A DNA stretch of 64,000 nt from CAWCGU01 sp963838095 (GCA_963838095.1 CAWIPO010000008.1:496001-560000); one strand, 5' to 3'; positions 37,586 through 46,852 are shown, numbered from the stretch's first letter. Notes: generated by a model not told the origin, from the letters alone. A program made the numbers and translations.

Positions 37586-38599
37586 TCAGATCGCTTTCGC
37601 CTTGCCGAAGATCCCCTGCGGCCTGACGATGAGGACGACGATCAGCGCCACGAAGCCGACCGCGATCTTCCATCGCGCCTCGATGAACAAGGTGGACCAC
37701 TCGATGATCAACCCGAGCACCAGCCCCCCGACGAGGGCGCCGAAGGCGTCGCCGATCCCGCCGAGAATCACGGCGGCGAAGATCGGCAGCAGGAGCTCGA
37801 AGCCGAACTCGGGTCGGACCTCGGTTGTCGCCGCCGCCATCACGCCCGCCAACCCCGCCAGGGCACCCGCGAAGATCCACGTGTAGAGGATCACCCGAGA
37901 GGTGTCTATTCCCGACGTTTCGGCCAGCTCGAGGTTGTCGGACAGCGCCCGCATCCGCTTTCCAAGCAGCGAGTAGCGGAGCATCAGCCCGATCGCGGCG
38001 ATCACCACGATGCCGACGACCAGCACGACGAGCGACGTGCGCCCGATCCGCAGGCCGAGGATCTCGACGGTCGCGATGACGTCGACGTCGAGGAAGCGCA
38101 GCTCGGTGGACCAGACGTACTGGATCACCCCTCGGAGCACGAACGCGAGCCCGATCGACATCAGCAGGAGCTGCAGGAGCCCGGCGCGGCGCGTCCTCAT
38201 CGGGCCCCACATCACCTTCTCGAAGAAGACGCCCAGCAGCGCCGTCGTCGCCATCGCGAAAAGGATGCCGAGAACGAGCGGCATTCCCCAGGTGACGTTC
38301 ACCACATAAGCCATGTACGCGCCGAACGTGAGAAAGTCGCCCTGCGCGAAGTTGACCAGCTTCAGGATCCCGTAGACCAGGGTCAGGCCAACGGCCCCAA
38401 GCGCGTAGATCGCCCCGAGCGAGAGCCCTGTGAGGCCGGTCTGTGCAACGTCGTGAAGGCCCTTCGCGACGATCATCACGACGACGACCACGGCGAGGAG
38501 CACGGCCGCGACGAGCGCCGGTCGGCGGTTCAGCCCGTCGCGGAGTCGCCTCAGGGCGGATCCGCGGACGTCATCGGAAGTCAGCGTCCCGGCCTCCAT
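37586..38599 (-). CDS. livH: branched-chain amino acid ABC transporter permease LivH
   Basis: First gene of the livHMGF operon (337 aa), the partner permease of LivM. Features are GLSLGAIYALGAVGLTLVYGILKLVNFAQGD near residue 55, then the coupling loop MRALSDNLELAETSGIDTSRV and LAGLAGVMAAA. It has an N-terminal extension of about 25 residues before the first helix. The 72 nt separating it from the next gene on the same strand hold no other feature that I can identify. Confidence 0.93.
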   Translation of the reverse strand: MEAGTLTSDDVRGSALRRLRDGLNRRPALVAAVLLAVVVVVMIVAKGLHDVAQTGLTGLSLGAIYALGAVGLTLVYGILKLVNFAQGDFLTFGAYMAYVVNVTWGMPLVLGILFAMATTALLGVFFEKVMWGPMRTRRAGLLQLLLMSIGLAFVLRGVIQYVWSTELRFLDVDVIATVEILGLRIGRTSLVVLVVGIVVIAAIGLMLRYSLLGKRMRALSDNLELAETSGIDTSRVILYTWIFAGALAGLAGVMAAATTEVRPEFGFELLLPIFAAVILGGIGDAFGALVGGLVLGLIIEWSTLFIEARWKIAVGFVALIVVLIVRPQGIFGKAKAI

Positions 38600-38671
38600 G
38601 TACCTACGCGATCCTATGCCCGGAATCAGCCAACGAACACCCGGGACGCAGTTGCGAGCGCGGGGCGACGC

Positions 38672-39255
38672 TCAGCTGGAGACCTGCTCCGCGCTCAGCC
38701 CCAGCTCGTCGGCACGCTCGGACATCGCGTCGATCACGACCTGGATGTGCTCGTCGAAGTCGACGTCCAGCTCCTCGGCGCCGCGCTGGATCTCCTCCCG
38801 GTTGACTGCGGCGGCAAAGGACGGGGTCTTCAGCTTCTTCTTCACCGATTTCGGCGCCATCCCCTCGATCCCGGTGGGGCGGACCAGGGCACATGCCGCG
38901 ATGAATCCGGAGAGCTCGTCGACGGCGAACAGGGCCTTGGCCATCTGAGTCTCGCGTGGGACGCCGAGGAACTCCGCGTGGCCGGCGACGGCGTCGATCA
39001 CCTCCTGGGGATAGCCGAGCTTTTCCAGCTCCTTCAGGGCGATCCGGGGATGCCCCGTGTCCAGGTCCGGGTAGCGCTCGTAGTCCAGGTCGTGGACCAG
39101 GCCGGTTACGGCCCAGCGCTCCTCGTCCTCCCCGAACCTGCGACTGCGTACGCGGTCATGCCCGCCTCGACGCCGAGCGCGTGGCGGCGCAGCGACTCGC
39201 TCTGCGTCCACTCACAGAACAGCTCCCAGGCCTCCTCGCGCGTCGGCTGGCTCAT
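38672..39255 (-). CDS. HD-domain hydrolase (one frameshift)
   Basis: A roughly 195-aa HD-superfamily protein. Metal ligands are visible as His of RRHALGVEAG, the HD pair of TGLVHDLDYERYP, His of DTGHPRIAL/VAGHAEF and Asp of ALFAVDELSG. The first 35 residues (MSQPTREEAWELF...) are in a different frame from the rest. A single missing base near 39143, between AYAVA and RFGEDEE, would join them. Such proteins are often phosphohydrolases; the substrate is unknown. Confidence 0.75.
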
Positions 39256-39295
39256 AGGTATGGTCGCGAATGTACCGCGACCAGGAGGAAGGCAG

Positions 39296-40076
39296 ATGGG
39301 CACCAGAACCAAGCACGAGCCCGGGAACGTTCAGCTGGGTCGACCTCAGCACCACCGACCCCGACGCCGCGAAGGAGTTCTACAGCGGCATCTTCGGCTG
39401 GGAGTACGACGACTTGGACGCCGGTGAGGGGATGATCTACACGATGTGCAAGGTCGACGGCTCACAGGCCTGCGCGATCTCCAAGCAGCAGGAGGGCCAG
39501 GCCGCGGCCGGCGTTCCACCGATCTGGAACAACTACGTCACCGTCGAGAGCGCTGGGCTCAGCACCGAGAAGGCGAAGGAGCTGGGCGGGAACGTGATGA
39601 TGGAGGCCTTCGATGTCATGGACGCGGGCCGGATGTCGGTGATCGCCGATCCAAAGGGCGCGGTTCTCTGTCTGTGGGAGCCGAAGGAGAGCATCGGCGC
39701 CCAGATCGTCAACGCCCATGGGGCGCTGACGTGGAACGAGCTGCACAGCCCCGACCCCGACGCGGCGCAGGCCTTCTACGCCGACCTGTTCGGGTGGACC
39801 TACGATCCGATGGATACGCAGGGTGGACCGCCGTACAGCATCATCCTGAACAGCGGGCGCGCGAACGGCGGGGTGACCAACATCCAGATGGGTGAGCCGC
39901 CGAGCTGGCTGCCCTACTTCGCCGTCGACAGCCTCGAGGAGGCGATCTCCAAGGTGGAGGGCAGTGGCGGCTCGAAGCTCGCCGGGCCGATCCGGTGCCG
40001 CAGGGCCAGATCGCGGTGCTCGCGGATCCGCAGAACGCGGCGTTCGCGCTGTGGGAGGGGGAGCTCGACGGACTAG
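39296..40076 (+). CDS. VOC-family (glyoxalase/bleomycin-resistance fold) protein, frameshifted
   Basis: About 260 aa with two tandem VOC modules. The first begins SWVDLSTTDPDAAKEFYSGIFGWEY; the second is ELHSPDPDAAQAFYADLFGWTY. The ATG at 39296 has AGGAGG 8 nt upstream but is out of frame with the domain; one extra A in CCCGGGAACG near 39334 explains this. The C-terminus (VPQGQIAVLADPQNAAFALWEG) is in another frame after about 39995, consistent with a missing C, and a further shift is needed to reach the stop. Function unknown. Confidence 0.7.
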
Positions 40077-41095
40077 CGCTTGCCCGACCGCGCGGGATCC
40101 GCCCTCCAGGCCGATCTCCGCCGCCCTCGGAGCGCCGGCGTCGCCCGGGCGGCGAAATCGAGGATCAGCTCGGCGGTCTCCTCGGGCTTTTCGACGTTCG
40201 GCGAGTGCCCCGCGTCGGGGACCTCGGCCGTCTCCACGCCCGGCACCGACTCCTCGTACGCGGCCAGCGCATCCTGCGTGTCGTAGATCTGGTCCTCGCT
40301 GCCGAAGATCACCATCAGCGGCACCACCGTGTCCGCCATCCGCTCGTCGAGCGGGATCTCTTCCGTGTAGTCGTCCTCCGCCGCCGGTGATTCGTCGTAC
40401 GACGTGTACGTCGTCGCCCGGAAGTCGTCGACCACCTGATCGGGGTTGGGAAAGCCGCTCGAGATCTCGAAGTCCGGCGCGAACGCCGACTTGTAGCCGT
40501 CCTTGACGAGGAAGCTCGGGGACAGCCGCCACAGCGCCGGCCCGATCAACGGGACGTAGGTGAGCTTGGCGATGAACGGCAGGCTTCCGAAGGAATTGTC
40601 CGGCGCCTGGTCGATGTTGACGACGCGATCGACCAGTTCGCTGCTCTGCTCCGCGAGCGCCGTGGCGACGGTGGCCCCGAGCGAGTGGCCGACCACGACC
40701 GCTCCCTCGACCTCGAGCCGGTTCATCGCCGCGCCCACCAGCGCCGCCTGCTCCTCAATCGAGTAGCCGGCAGCCGGCTTTTCCGAGCCGCCGAACCCAA
40801 GCAGGTCGATCCTGATCACCCGGTGCTCCTCCGCCAGGATCGGCGCCATGCGGTCGTACCAGTGCATCGAGCACCCGTAGCAGTGCAAGAGCACGATCGG
40901 CGCCGCCCTCTCGTCGCCGTTCAGCGGCCCCTCCTCGAAGACCTGAACGTCCCCGCTCGGGAGCTCAAGAATCTGCCCGCCATCGATCGTCACCTCGGCG
41001 TTCTTGGTCTCGTTGCTGACCGAGAACGTGTTGACGACGAGCAGGACCGCAAGCACGATTCCCACCCCGATCAGGATCTTCCAGCGTCGCTTCAA
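40073..41095 (-). CDS. membrane-anchored alpha/beta hydrolase
   Basis: A 340-aa alpha/beta-hydrolase with an N-terminal anchor (residues 6-24 hydrophobic after MKRRWK), so the catalytic domain is probably outside the membrane. The oxyanion segment HCYGCSMHWYD, nucleophile elbow VVGHSLGA (Ser), acid in FGSEDQIYD and catalytic His in DAGHSPNVE are all present. The closest general type is meta-cleavage-product hydrolase/lipase-like. Its stop shares a CTAG with the convergent VOC gene. Confidence 0.86.
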   Translation of the reverse strand: MKRRWKILIGVGIVLAVLLVVNTFSVSNETKNAEVTIDGGQILELPSGDVQVFEEGPLNGDERAAPIVLLHCYGCSMHWYDRMAPILAEEHRVIRIDLLGFGGSEKPAAGYSIEEQAALVGAAMNRLEVEGAVVVGHSLGATVATALAEQSSELVDRVVNIDQAPDNSFGSLPFIAKLTYVPLIGPALWRLSPSFLVKDGYKSAFAPDFEISSGFPNPDQVVDDFRATTYTSYDESPAAEDDYTEEIPLDERMADTVVPLMVIFGSEDQIYDTQDALAAYEESVPGVETAEVPDAGHSPNVEKPEETAELILDFAARATPALRGRRRSAWRADPARSGKR

Positions 41096-41179
41096 GGCGC
41101 TGTTACCCTAGTCCAGCCTTCGGCGTGGCCCCCGCCGTGGCCAGCCTCGACCGTCGTCAACCTCGAGCGTCCAAATCCC

Positions 41180-42478
41180 ATGGAGAAGTTCGTCATCCAA
41201 GGTGGAGTACCGCTGTCGGGCGAGATCGTCGCGGCCGGCAACAAGAACGCTGCCCTGCCGATCATCGCCGCCGCGCTCCTGACCGAGGAGGAGCTGGTGC
41301 TGCGGAACGTGCCCCGGATCCGGGACACGGAGACGCAGGTCCTGCTTCTCGAGCGGATGGGCGTGAGCGCCGAGTGGGAAGGCGAGGGAGACCTGCGCCT
41401 GCGCGCCTCCACCGTCAATGGCGAGGTGGACAGTGACGCGGCGAGCAAGATCCGCGCATCGTTCCTTGTCGCCGGGCCGCTCCTCGCCCGGTTCGGGGAG
41501 GCGCGTCTGCCCCCGCCGGGCGGCGACTTCATCGGCCGCCGCCGCCTCGATCCGCACCTCGACGCGTTTCGGGACATGGGCGCGGACGTGCGCGGCGATC
41601 GCGCGCTCGAGCTTCAGGCCCCGCCAGGCGGCCTGCGCCCGTGCCGCATCTTCATGGACGAGCCATCGGTGATGGGAACCGAGAACGCGCTGATGGCGGC
41701 GGCCCTGACGCCGGGCCCGACCACGATCTCCAACGCCGCCTGCGAGCCGCACGTCCAGGACCTGGCTCGCCTGCTGACCGCCATGGGCGCGGAGATCGAG
41801 GGGATCGGATCGAACGTGATGACGGTGCACGGCCGCGACAAGCTCGGCGGCGCCGAGCACAAGATTTGCCCGGACCACATCGAGATCGGAAGCTTCATGG
41901 CCGCGGCCGCGGTCACGGGCGGCGAGCTGCGCATCCGAGACACCGAGCCCGAGGACCTGATCACTATCCTGCGCCAGTTCCGCCGCCTCGGCCTGCAGGC
42001 GATGGTCGAGGGCAGGGACGTTCTCGTCCCGCCCGAGCAGCGCCTTGAGATTCGCGACGACCTCGGGGATGCGATCCCGAAGATCGATGACGGGCCGTGG
42101 CCGGCCTTCCCGGCCGACCTGACCTCGATTGCCGTCGCGATCGCGACCCAGGCTCGGGGCACGATCCTGATCCACGAGAAGATGTTCGAGAACCGGCTGG
42201 TCTTCGTCGACAAGCTGAACGGCATGGGCGCTCGGATCACGCTGTGCGATCCCCACCGGGCGATCGTCAGCGGTCCGAGCCGGCTTCATGCGGAGCGGCT
42301 GGAGAGCCCGGACATCCGGGCCGGGATGGCGATGCTCATCGCCGCGCTGTCAGCCGACGGGTCCTCCGAGATCGGCAACGTCAGCCAGATCGACCGCGGT
42401 TACGAGCGCATCGACTCGCGCCTGCGGGATCTGGGCGCGCGGATCGAGCGCGTCTCGACCGAGCGCGTCCACGCCTAG
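41180..42478 (+). CDS. murA: UDP-N-acetylglucosamine 1-carboxyvinyltransferase with Asp in place of the active-site Cys
   Basis: MurA (432 aa) transfers enolpyruvate from PEP to UDP-GlcNAc, the first committed step of peptidoglycan synthesis. GNKNAALP with Lys22 is intact. The loop that usually reads GGCAIG reads GGDFIG here, putting Asp116 at the position of E. coli Cys115, the target of fosfomycin. The same replacement is known in mycobacterial MurA and confers natural resistance. Length and the remaining domains (EPSVMGTENALMAAAL, GSFMAAAAVTGG) are normal. The 84 nt upstream of it hold no other gene. Confidence 0.93.
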   Translation: MEKFVIQGGVPLSGEIVAAGNKNAALPIIAAALLTEEELVLRNVPRIRDTETQVLLLERMGVSAEWEGEGDLRLRASTVNGEVDSDAASKIRASFLVAGPLLARFGEARLPPPGGDFIGRRRLDPHLDAFRDMGADVRGDRALELQAPPGGLRPCRIFMDEPSVMGTENALMAAALTPGPTTISNAACEPHVQDLARLLTAMGAEIEGIGSNVMTVHGRDKLGGAEHKICPDHIEIGSFMAAAAVTGGELRIRDTEPEDLITILRQFRRLGLQAMVEGRDVLVPPEQRLEIRDDLGDAIPKIDDGPWPAFPADLTSIAVAIATQARGTILIHEKMFENRLVFVDKLNGMGARITLCDPHRAIVSGPSRLHAERLESPDIRAGMAMLIAALSADGSSEIGNVSQIDRGYERIDSRLRDLGARIERVSTERVHA

Positions 42479-42547
42479 ACGCACTGGAACGCCCCGTCGG
42501 GCGGCGGAGGGTTTCCCCGTCCCCGCCAGAAGCAGGATGATCCGGCC

Positions 42548-43530
42548 GTGATCCACCCAATCCCACCAGGCACTCGCGACGTGCTCCCCGACGAGATGCG
42601 CGAGCTGCGCCGGCTCGAGCGTGCCCTCTCCGAGGTATTCGAGCAGGCGGGATACGGCGAGGTGCGCACTCCGACGATCGAGTACGACGAGGTGCTGGCT
42701 CGGGGCGATGAGCGCGGTGCTCTCACAGCGCACCGCTTCTTCGACGAAAGCGGCGAGCTGCTCGCGATGCGCTCGGACATGACGATCCCGATCGCGCGAC
42801 TGGTCTCCGATCGCTACGCGGACGCCGAGCTTCCACTGCGCGTCTTCTACATCGGCAATGCCTTCCGGGCGATCCGTCCCCAGCGCGGGCAGATGCGCGA
42901 GTTCCGCCAGGCCGGAGTCGAGCTGATCGGCGTTCCCGCGCCCGAGGGGACGGCGGAGGTCGTCGAGGTGCTCGCGAAAGCCCTCGACGCGGCGGGGCTG
43001 GACCGGGCGGTGATCGGCCTCGGCGACGCCGACCTCTACCGCCAGCTACTCGGCGAGTTCGGCGTCGAGGAGGCCGAGCGCGACGAGATCCTCGACCTGC
43101 TGGCGGCCCACGACCTGGTCGGCCTCGGCGCCGGGTCGATCGACTCGAGGGGCTCGACGATCGCACGCTGGAGACGCTGAAGCGCCTGCCCGCCCTGCGG
43201 GGGGAGAGCATGGTGCTCGAGGAGGCGCGGGCAATCGGCGGCGAAGCGGTCGAGCGGGCGACGGCGCGGCTGGCGGCGACCTATGCGGCCGTGGGGGAGC
43301 GCGGCCTCGCCGACAGGGTCCAGCTCGACCTCGGCCTGCTTCGCGATCTCGGCTACTACACGGGCGCGATCCTCGAGGTCTACGACCCCGCCGTCGGGCA
43401 CATCCTCGGAGGGGGCGGCCGCTACGACGATCTCATGGGGCGGTTCGGGCGACCGCTCCCGGCGGTGGGCTTCGCTCTCCAGCTCGAGCGCCTCCACATC
43501 GCCCAGGCCGAGGAGGAGCGGCAGCCATGA
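42548..43530 (+). CDS. hisZ: ATP phosphoribosyltransferase regulatory subunit (one frameshift)
   Basis: HisZ is a HisRS-like protein without tRNA-charging activity that activates short-form HisG. The N-terminus PPGTRDVLPDEMRELRRLE, ALTAHRFFDESGELLAMRSDMTIPIARL (motif 2 region) and the later GYYTGAILEVYDPAVGHILGGGGRYDDLMGRFG are clear. The two parts are in different frames, joined near 43140-43155 (SIDS / LEGLDDRTLETLKR). With one indel the protein would be about 327 aa. The stop overlaps hisG. Confidence 0.87.
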
Positions 43531-44189
43531 CCCACGAACCGCTGACCTTCGCGGTCCCCGGTGGGAATCTCTACACGCAGACGCTGGACGCGCTCGATCG
43601 CGTCGGCATCGACACGGCGCCGCTCCGTGCCGACTCACGGGCGCTGACCTTCGAGACCACCGGGAGCGACGGGGATCCGATCACTCTGATCACGATGCGT
43701 CCCTCCGACGTTCCCACCTATGTCGAGGCCGGCGCGGCAGACCTCGGCGTCGCCGGCAAGGACGTGATCGCGGAGCAATCGGATCGGGTTGTGTACGAGC
43801 TTCTCGACCTCGGCTACGGGGCGTGCCGAATGGTGCTGGCGGGCCGTCGCGGCGAGCAACGGCTGGGAGAGTCCGAGCGCCGCCTCGGGGCGATGCGGAT
43901 CGCTACCAAGTACCCGCGCACCGCCGAGCGCTACTTCGAGCGCACCGGTCGCCAGGCGGAGGTGATCGAGGTCAAGGGGTCGGTCGAGCTGGCGCCACTG
44001 GCAGGCCTCGCCGACGGAATCGTCGATCTCGTCGACACAGGCCGAACGCTTGCGGAGAACGACCTCGAGGTGAGAGAGGAGATCGCGGCCTCGACGGCGC
44101 GGCTGATCGTCAACCGGATAACGCACAAGCTGCGCGCCGCGGAAGTCGATGCCCTCGTCGAGCGGCTGCGGGAGGCGACAGGCGAGTGA
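43527..44189 (+). CDS. hisG: ATP phosphoribosyltransferase, short form
   Basis: HisG (220 aa) condenses ATP and PRPP in the first step of histidine synthesis. The length and absence of the C-terminal regulatory ACT-like domain identify the short form, which needs HisZ, encoded immediately upstream with an ATGA overlap. Visible features are VPGGNLYTQTLD at the start, GAADLGVAGKDVI and the PRPP-binding segment DGIVDLVDTGRTLAEN. Confidence 0.93.
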   Translation: MTHEPLTFAVPGGNLYTQTLDALDRVGIDTAPLRADSRALTFETTGSDGDPITLITMRPSDVPTYVEAGAADLGVAGKDVIAEQSDRVVYELLDLGYGACRMVLAGRRGEQRLGESERRLGAMRIATKYPRTAERYFERTGRQAEVIEVKGSVELAPLAGLADGIVDLVDTGRTLAENDLEVREEIAASTARLIVNRITHKLRAAEVDALVERLREATGE

Positions 44190-45481
44190 AGGTCGAGCGG
44201 ATCGATTGGGACGGGCGAAACGCCCCCGCGCTCGCGCGCAGCCTGCGTGCACTCGGGCCTCGTCTCTCGGAGGTGAGCGGGGAGGTGAAGCGGATCCTCG
44301 ACCAGGTCCGCGAGCGTGGCGATGCGGCGATCCGCGAGCTGGCCGAGCAGTTCGGGGATCCCGCCCCCGATTCGCTGCGGATCGACCCGGAGGCGATCGA
44401 AGCCGCGCCGGGTCTGCTGGAGCCCGAGGTCCGCGAGGCGCTTCGCAACGCCGCCGCGAACATCGAGGAGGTGGCCCGCGCCGAGCTCTCGCGGCCCGCC
44501 GGGGCGGTGGTCGATCTTGCGGAGGGCCAGAGGGTGGAAGTGCGCGAGGACCCGGTTCCCTACGCCGGCATCTACGCGCCCGGAGGGAAGGCGGCATATC
44601 CGTCCTCGGTGCTGATGTGCTCGATTCCCGCGCTTGCGGCAGGCGTCTCGCGGCTCGTCGTCGTCACGCCTCCCGCAGGGTCCGGGCGGCCGAATCCCGC
44701 GGTCCTCGCGGCGTGCGCGATCGCCGGCGTGAACGAGGTCTACGCGATCGGGGGCGCGCAGGCGATCGCCGCGCTCGCCTTCGGCACCGAAACGGTTCCA
44801 CGTGTGGACGTGATCGCCGGCCCCGGCAACCGCTACGTGACCGAGGCCAAGCGAATTGTCGCCGGCCGGGTCGGGATCGACGGGGTCGCGGGGCCGAGCG
44901 AGCTTGCGATCGTGGCCGATTCAGGCGCCGACCCGCGAGTGCTGGCGCTCGACCTCTGCGCCCAGGCCGAGCACGGCGCCGACAGCCCGCTGCTGGTCGT
45001 CTCGCCGGACACCATCCTGCTCGACCGGATCGAGGAGCTGATCGCGGAGCTGCCCGCGGACCGTCCCAGCGTCGCCGAGGCGCCGTTGGCGATCGTGTCC
45101 ACGCCTGGGATCCAGGTCGCGCTCGACCTCGTCGACGCGTTCGCGCCCGAGCACCTGCAGCTTGACTTCGACGGCGCCGACGAGAACTCGGCCCGGGCCC
45201 GCCTCGCCGGGTGCGTGTTCCTCGGCCCTGGCGGCGGCACCGCCTTCGGCGACTACGCCGCCGGCTCCAACCACGTCCTGCCCACAGGCGGCGCAGTCCG
45301 TTTCGGCGGACCGCTGGGACCGCGGACGTTCATGCGCCGCACCTCGATCGTCACGATCCCCCTCGAGGCCGCTCGCGCGCTGGCTCACACGGTCGACGTG
45401 CTCGCGCGCGCCGAGGGGCTGCCGGTACACGGGGAGTCGGCGAGAGCCCGAGCCGGGGAGAATGACGACTCCACCCGATAA
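44186..45481 (+). CDS. hisD: histidinol dehydrogenase
   Basis: HisD (431 aa) oxidises histidinol to histidine in two NAD-linked steps. Features are YAGIYAPGGKAAYPSSVLM, GAQAIAALAFGT, VDVIAGPGNRYVTEAKR, GPSELAIVAD, zinc-ligand region CAQAEHGAD and FAPEHLQLD, and PTGGAVRFGGPLG near the C-terminus. The GTG overlaps the hisG stop. The last codons and stop lie in sequence that can also serve as the right end of the neighbouring tnpB element, so the extreme C-terminus may have been rewritten by the insertion. Confidence 0.93.
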   Translation: MKVERIDWDGRNAPALARSLRALGPRLSEVSGEVKRILDQVRERGDAAIRELAEQFGDPAPDSLRIDPEAIEAAPGLLEPEVREALRNAAANIEEVARAELSRPAGAVVDLAEGQRVEVREDPVPYAGIYAPGGKAAYPSSVLMCSIPALAAGVSRLVVVTPPAGSGRPNPAVLAACAIAGVNEVYAIGGAQAIAALAFGTETVPRVDVIAGPGNRYVTEAKRIVAGRVGIDGVAGPSELAIVADSGADPRVLALDLCAQAEHGADSPLLVVSPDTILLDRIEELIAELPADRPSVAEAPLAIVSTPGIQVALDLVDAFAPEHLQLDFDGADENSARARLAGCVFLGPGGGTAFGDYAAGSNHVLPTGGAVRFGGPLGPRTFMRRTSIVTIPLEAARALAHTVDVLARAEGLPVHGESARARAGENDDSTR

Positions 45482-45620
45482 GGAAGGCGGCTTCTCAGGC
45501 CAATCCCGTCAGCACGGGAGTTTGCGCCTGACGGCCCCGTCCGGGCCGCTCGATCCCCTCGTGCGCGAGGGCGCGGGAGAGGATCACCTCGGCAGCGTTC
45601 ACGTCTGCATCCGCGATGTG
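45465..45620 (-). ncRNA. candidate omega RNA / right end of the tnpB element
   Basis: In TnpB elements the guide RNA overlaps the tnpB 3' end and runs to the right end of the element. On this strand a CCCGT-GCTG-ACGGG hairpin sits just inside the stop. After GAAGC, CCGCC-TTCCTTATCG-GGTGG can pair (one G-U), resembling a right-end hairpin. The boundary is uncertain, and the guide would be read from hisD sequence. Confidence 0.35.
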
Positions 45621-46715
45621 CCCGCAGGCGGTGCAGTGAAAGCGCTCGGCCTGTCGGCTTCGCGCGTCCACCGCCCCACATCCCGAGCATGTGCGCGATG
45701 TGTTCGCCGGATCGACTCTTACCACTCGCGTACCAGCCTCTTCCGCTTTGTAGGCGAGGAACGAAAGGAACTGCGCCCAACCCTGATCAGCGATCTCGCG
45801 GTTGAGCGACGACTTAGCGCGGACGCTTCGGCCTGGACTCTCAAGGGTTCCGCGGGCCGAGCGGACCATGTTGCGCATGCGCAACTCTTCGACGGCGATC
45901 AGGTCGAAGCGCTCGACCAGAACGCGGGACAGCTTGTGTGCTCGGTCGCGGCGCCGATTGGCTTCACGCTCTCGCTGGCGAGCGAGCAGGGCTGCTGCCT
46001 TCGCGCGACGCCGGGAGCTGCGCTGTCGCCGGGCGAGGCGGCGCGCGGCGCGGCGAACCGCCGGACCCATCGCTCGACCCGCCCTCGGGCCTTCGAGCTG
46101 CTCGCCGGTCGAGAGCGAGGCGAGCCGTCTCACTCCGAGGTCGATACCGACCACCTTGCCCGTCTTAGGACGCGGCTCGGGCTCGGGAAGCTCGCAGTAG
46201 AAGGCGACGTGCCATCGCCGCCCGTCAGAGCTTCGGGTCACCTTCACCTCACCGAGCACTGCGTCGGCGGGGATCGCGCGGTGCCACTTCACCTTCATGC
46301 AGCCGATCCCTTGCAAACGCAGCCGTCCGTGGTCGGTGAGCGCGACGCCGCCGGCGTTGCCCTTCATCGTCCAGGTCAGGGTGTCGAAGCGGCGAGCGGA
46401 CCTAAAGCGGGGGTAGCCGGGCTTTTCCCCGCGCTTGATGCGACGAAAGAAGGCTGCGAACGCACGGTCGAGTTGGCGCAGCACGGCCTGCTGGGACCAG
46501 AAGTTGGCATCGGCTGGAATGAAGCCCACCGAGCGCAGCTCGCGAAGCTCGGCCGACTGTCCGTAGTAGCTGAGTGCCTCCCGGGAGCCCCGCCAGGCCC
46601 AGCGACGCTGTTCGAGCGCGGCGTTGTAGAGCTCGCATGCAGAGCGGAGCTGGACGCTCAACGCCTCACACTGGCGGCGGGTGGGATAGAGGCGGTAGCG
46701 GTAGACGCGATACAC
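45495..46715 (-). CDS. tnpB: TnpB (IS200/IS605-type OrfB), no TnpA
   Basis: An RNA-guided RuvC nuclease of 406 aa. The RuvC carboxylates are Asp192 (GIDLG), Glu276/277 (AVEEL) and Asp371 (DVNAA). The zinc finger has Cys343, 346, 361 and 364 (CSGCG, CTACG). An N-terminal wedge/REC region precedes an Arg-rich helix. All catalytic residues are intact. No tnpA is adjacent, so the element would depend on a transposase elsewhere. It is inserted antisense between hisD and hisB. The GTG start shares its G with a LexA-like palindrome. Confidence 0.93.
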   Translation of the reverse strand: MYRVYRYRLYPTRRQCEALSVQLRSACELYNAALEQRRWAWRGSREALSYYGQSAELRELRSVGFIPADANFWSQQAVLRQLDRAFAAFFRRIKRGEKPGYPRFRSARRFDTLTWTMKGNAGGVALTDHGRLRLQGIGCMKVKWHRAIPADAVLGEVKVTRSSDGRRWHVAFYCELPEPEPRPKTGKVVGIDLGVRRLASLSTGEQLEGPRAGRAMGPAVRRAARRLARRQRSSRRRAKAAALLARQREREANRRRDRAHKLSRVLVERFDLIAVEELRMRNMVRSARGTLESPGRSVRAKSSLNREIADQGWAQFLSFLAYKAEEAGTRVVRVDPANTSRTCSGCGAVDARSRQAERFHCTACGHIADADVNAAEVILSRALAHEGIERPGRGRQAQTPVLTGLA

Positions 46716-46728
46716 GAACGGATGTTCG
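46715..46728 (-). promoter_or_regulatory. LexA-like palindrome at the tnpB start
   Basis: CGAACATCCGTTCG has perfect CGAAC/GTTCG half-sites; only one centre base departs from the CGAACRNRYGTTYG pattern. Its last G is the first base of the GTG start. The imuB box occupies nearly the same place relative to its start. A GAACAT inside it ends 6 nt before GTG. Confidence 0.5.
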
Positions 46729-46852
46729 CACCCGGCTCGGACGGAGAGCAGCGGGGGCCGAGACCCCTGTTGGGCTCCGCCACCCCGTCGCAGCCAATTC
46801 CGGCACCGCCCTCCTGCAAACGTCCCCTAGGCTGGTTCTGATGGAGGAATCG

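Noticed and set aside
36851..39427. An 858-codon open frame antisense to livM and livH
   Set aside because: Composition is Asp/Arg/His/Gln-rich with no domain, while the opposite strand encodes clear permeases with membrane helices.
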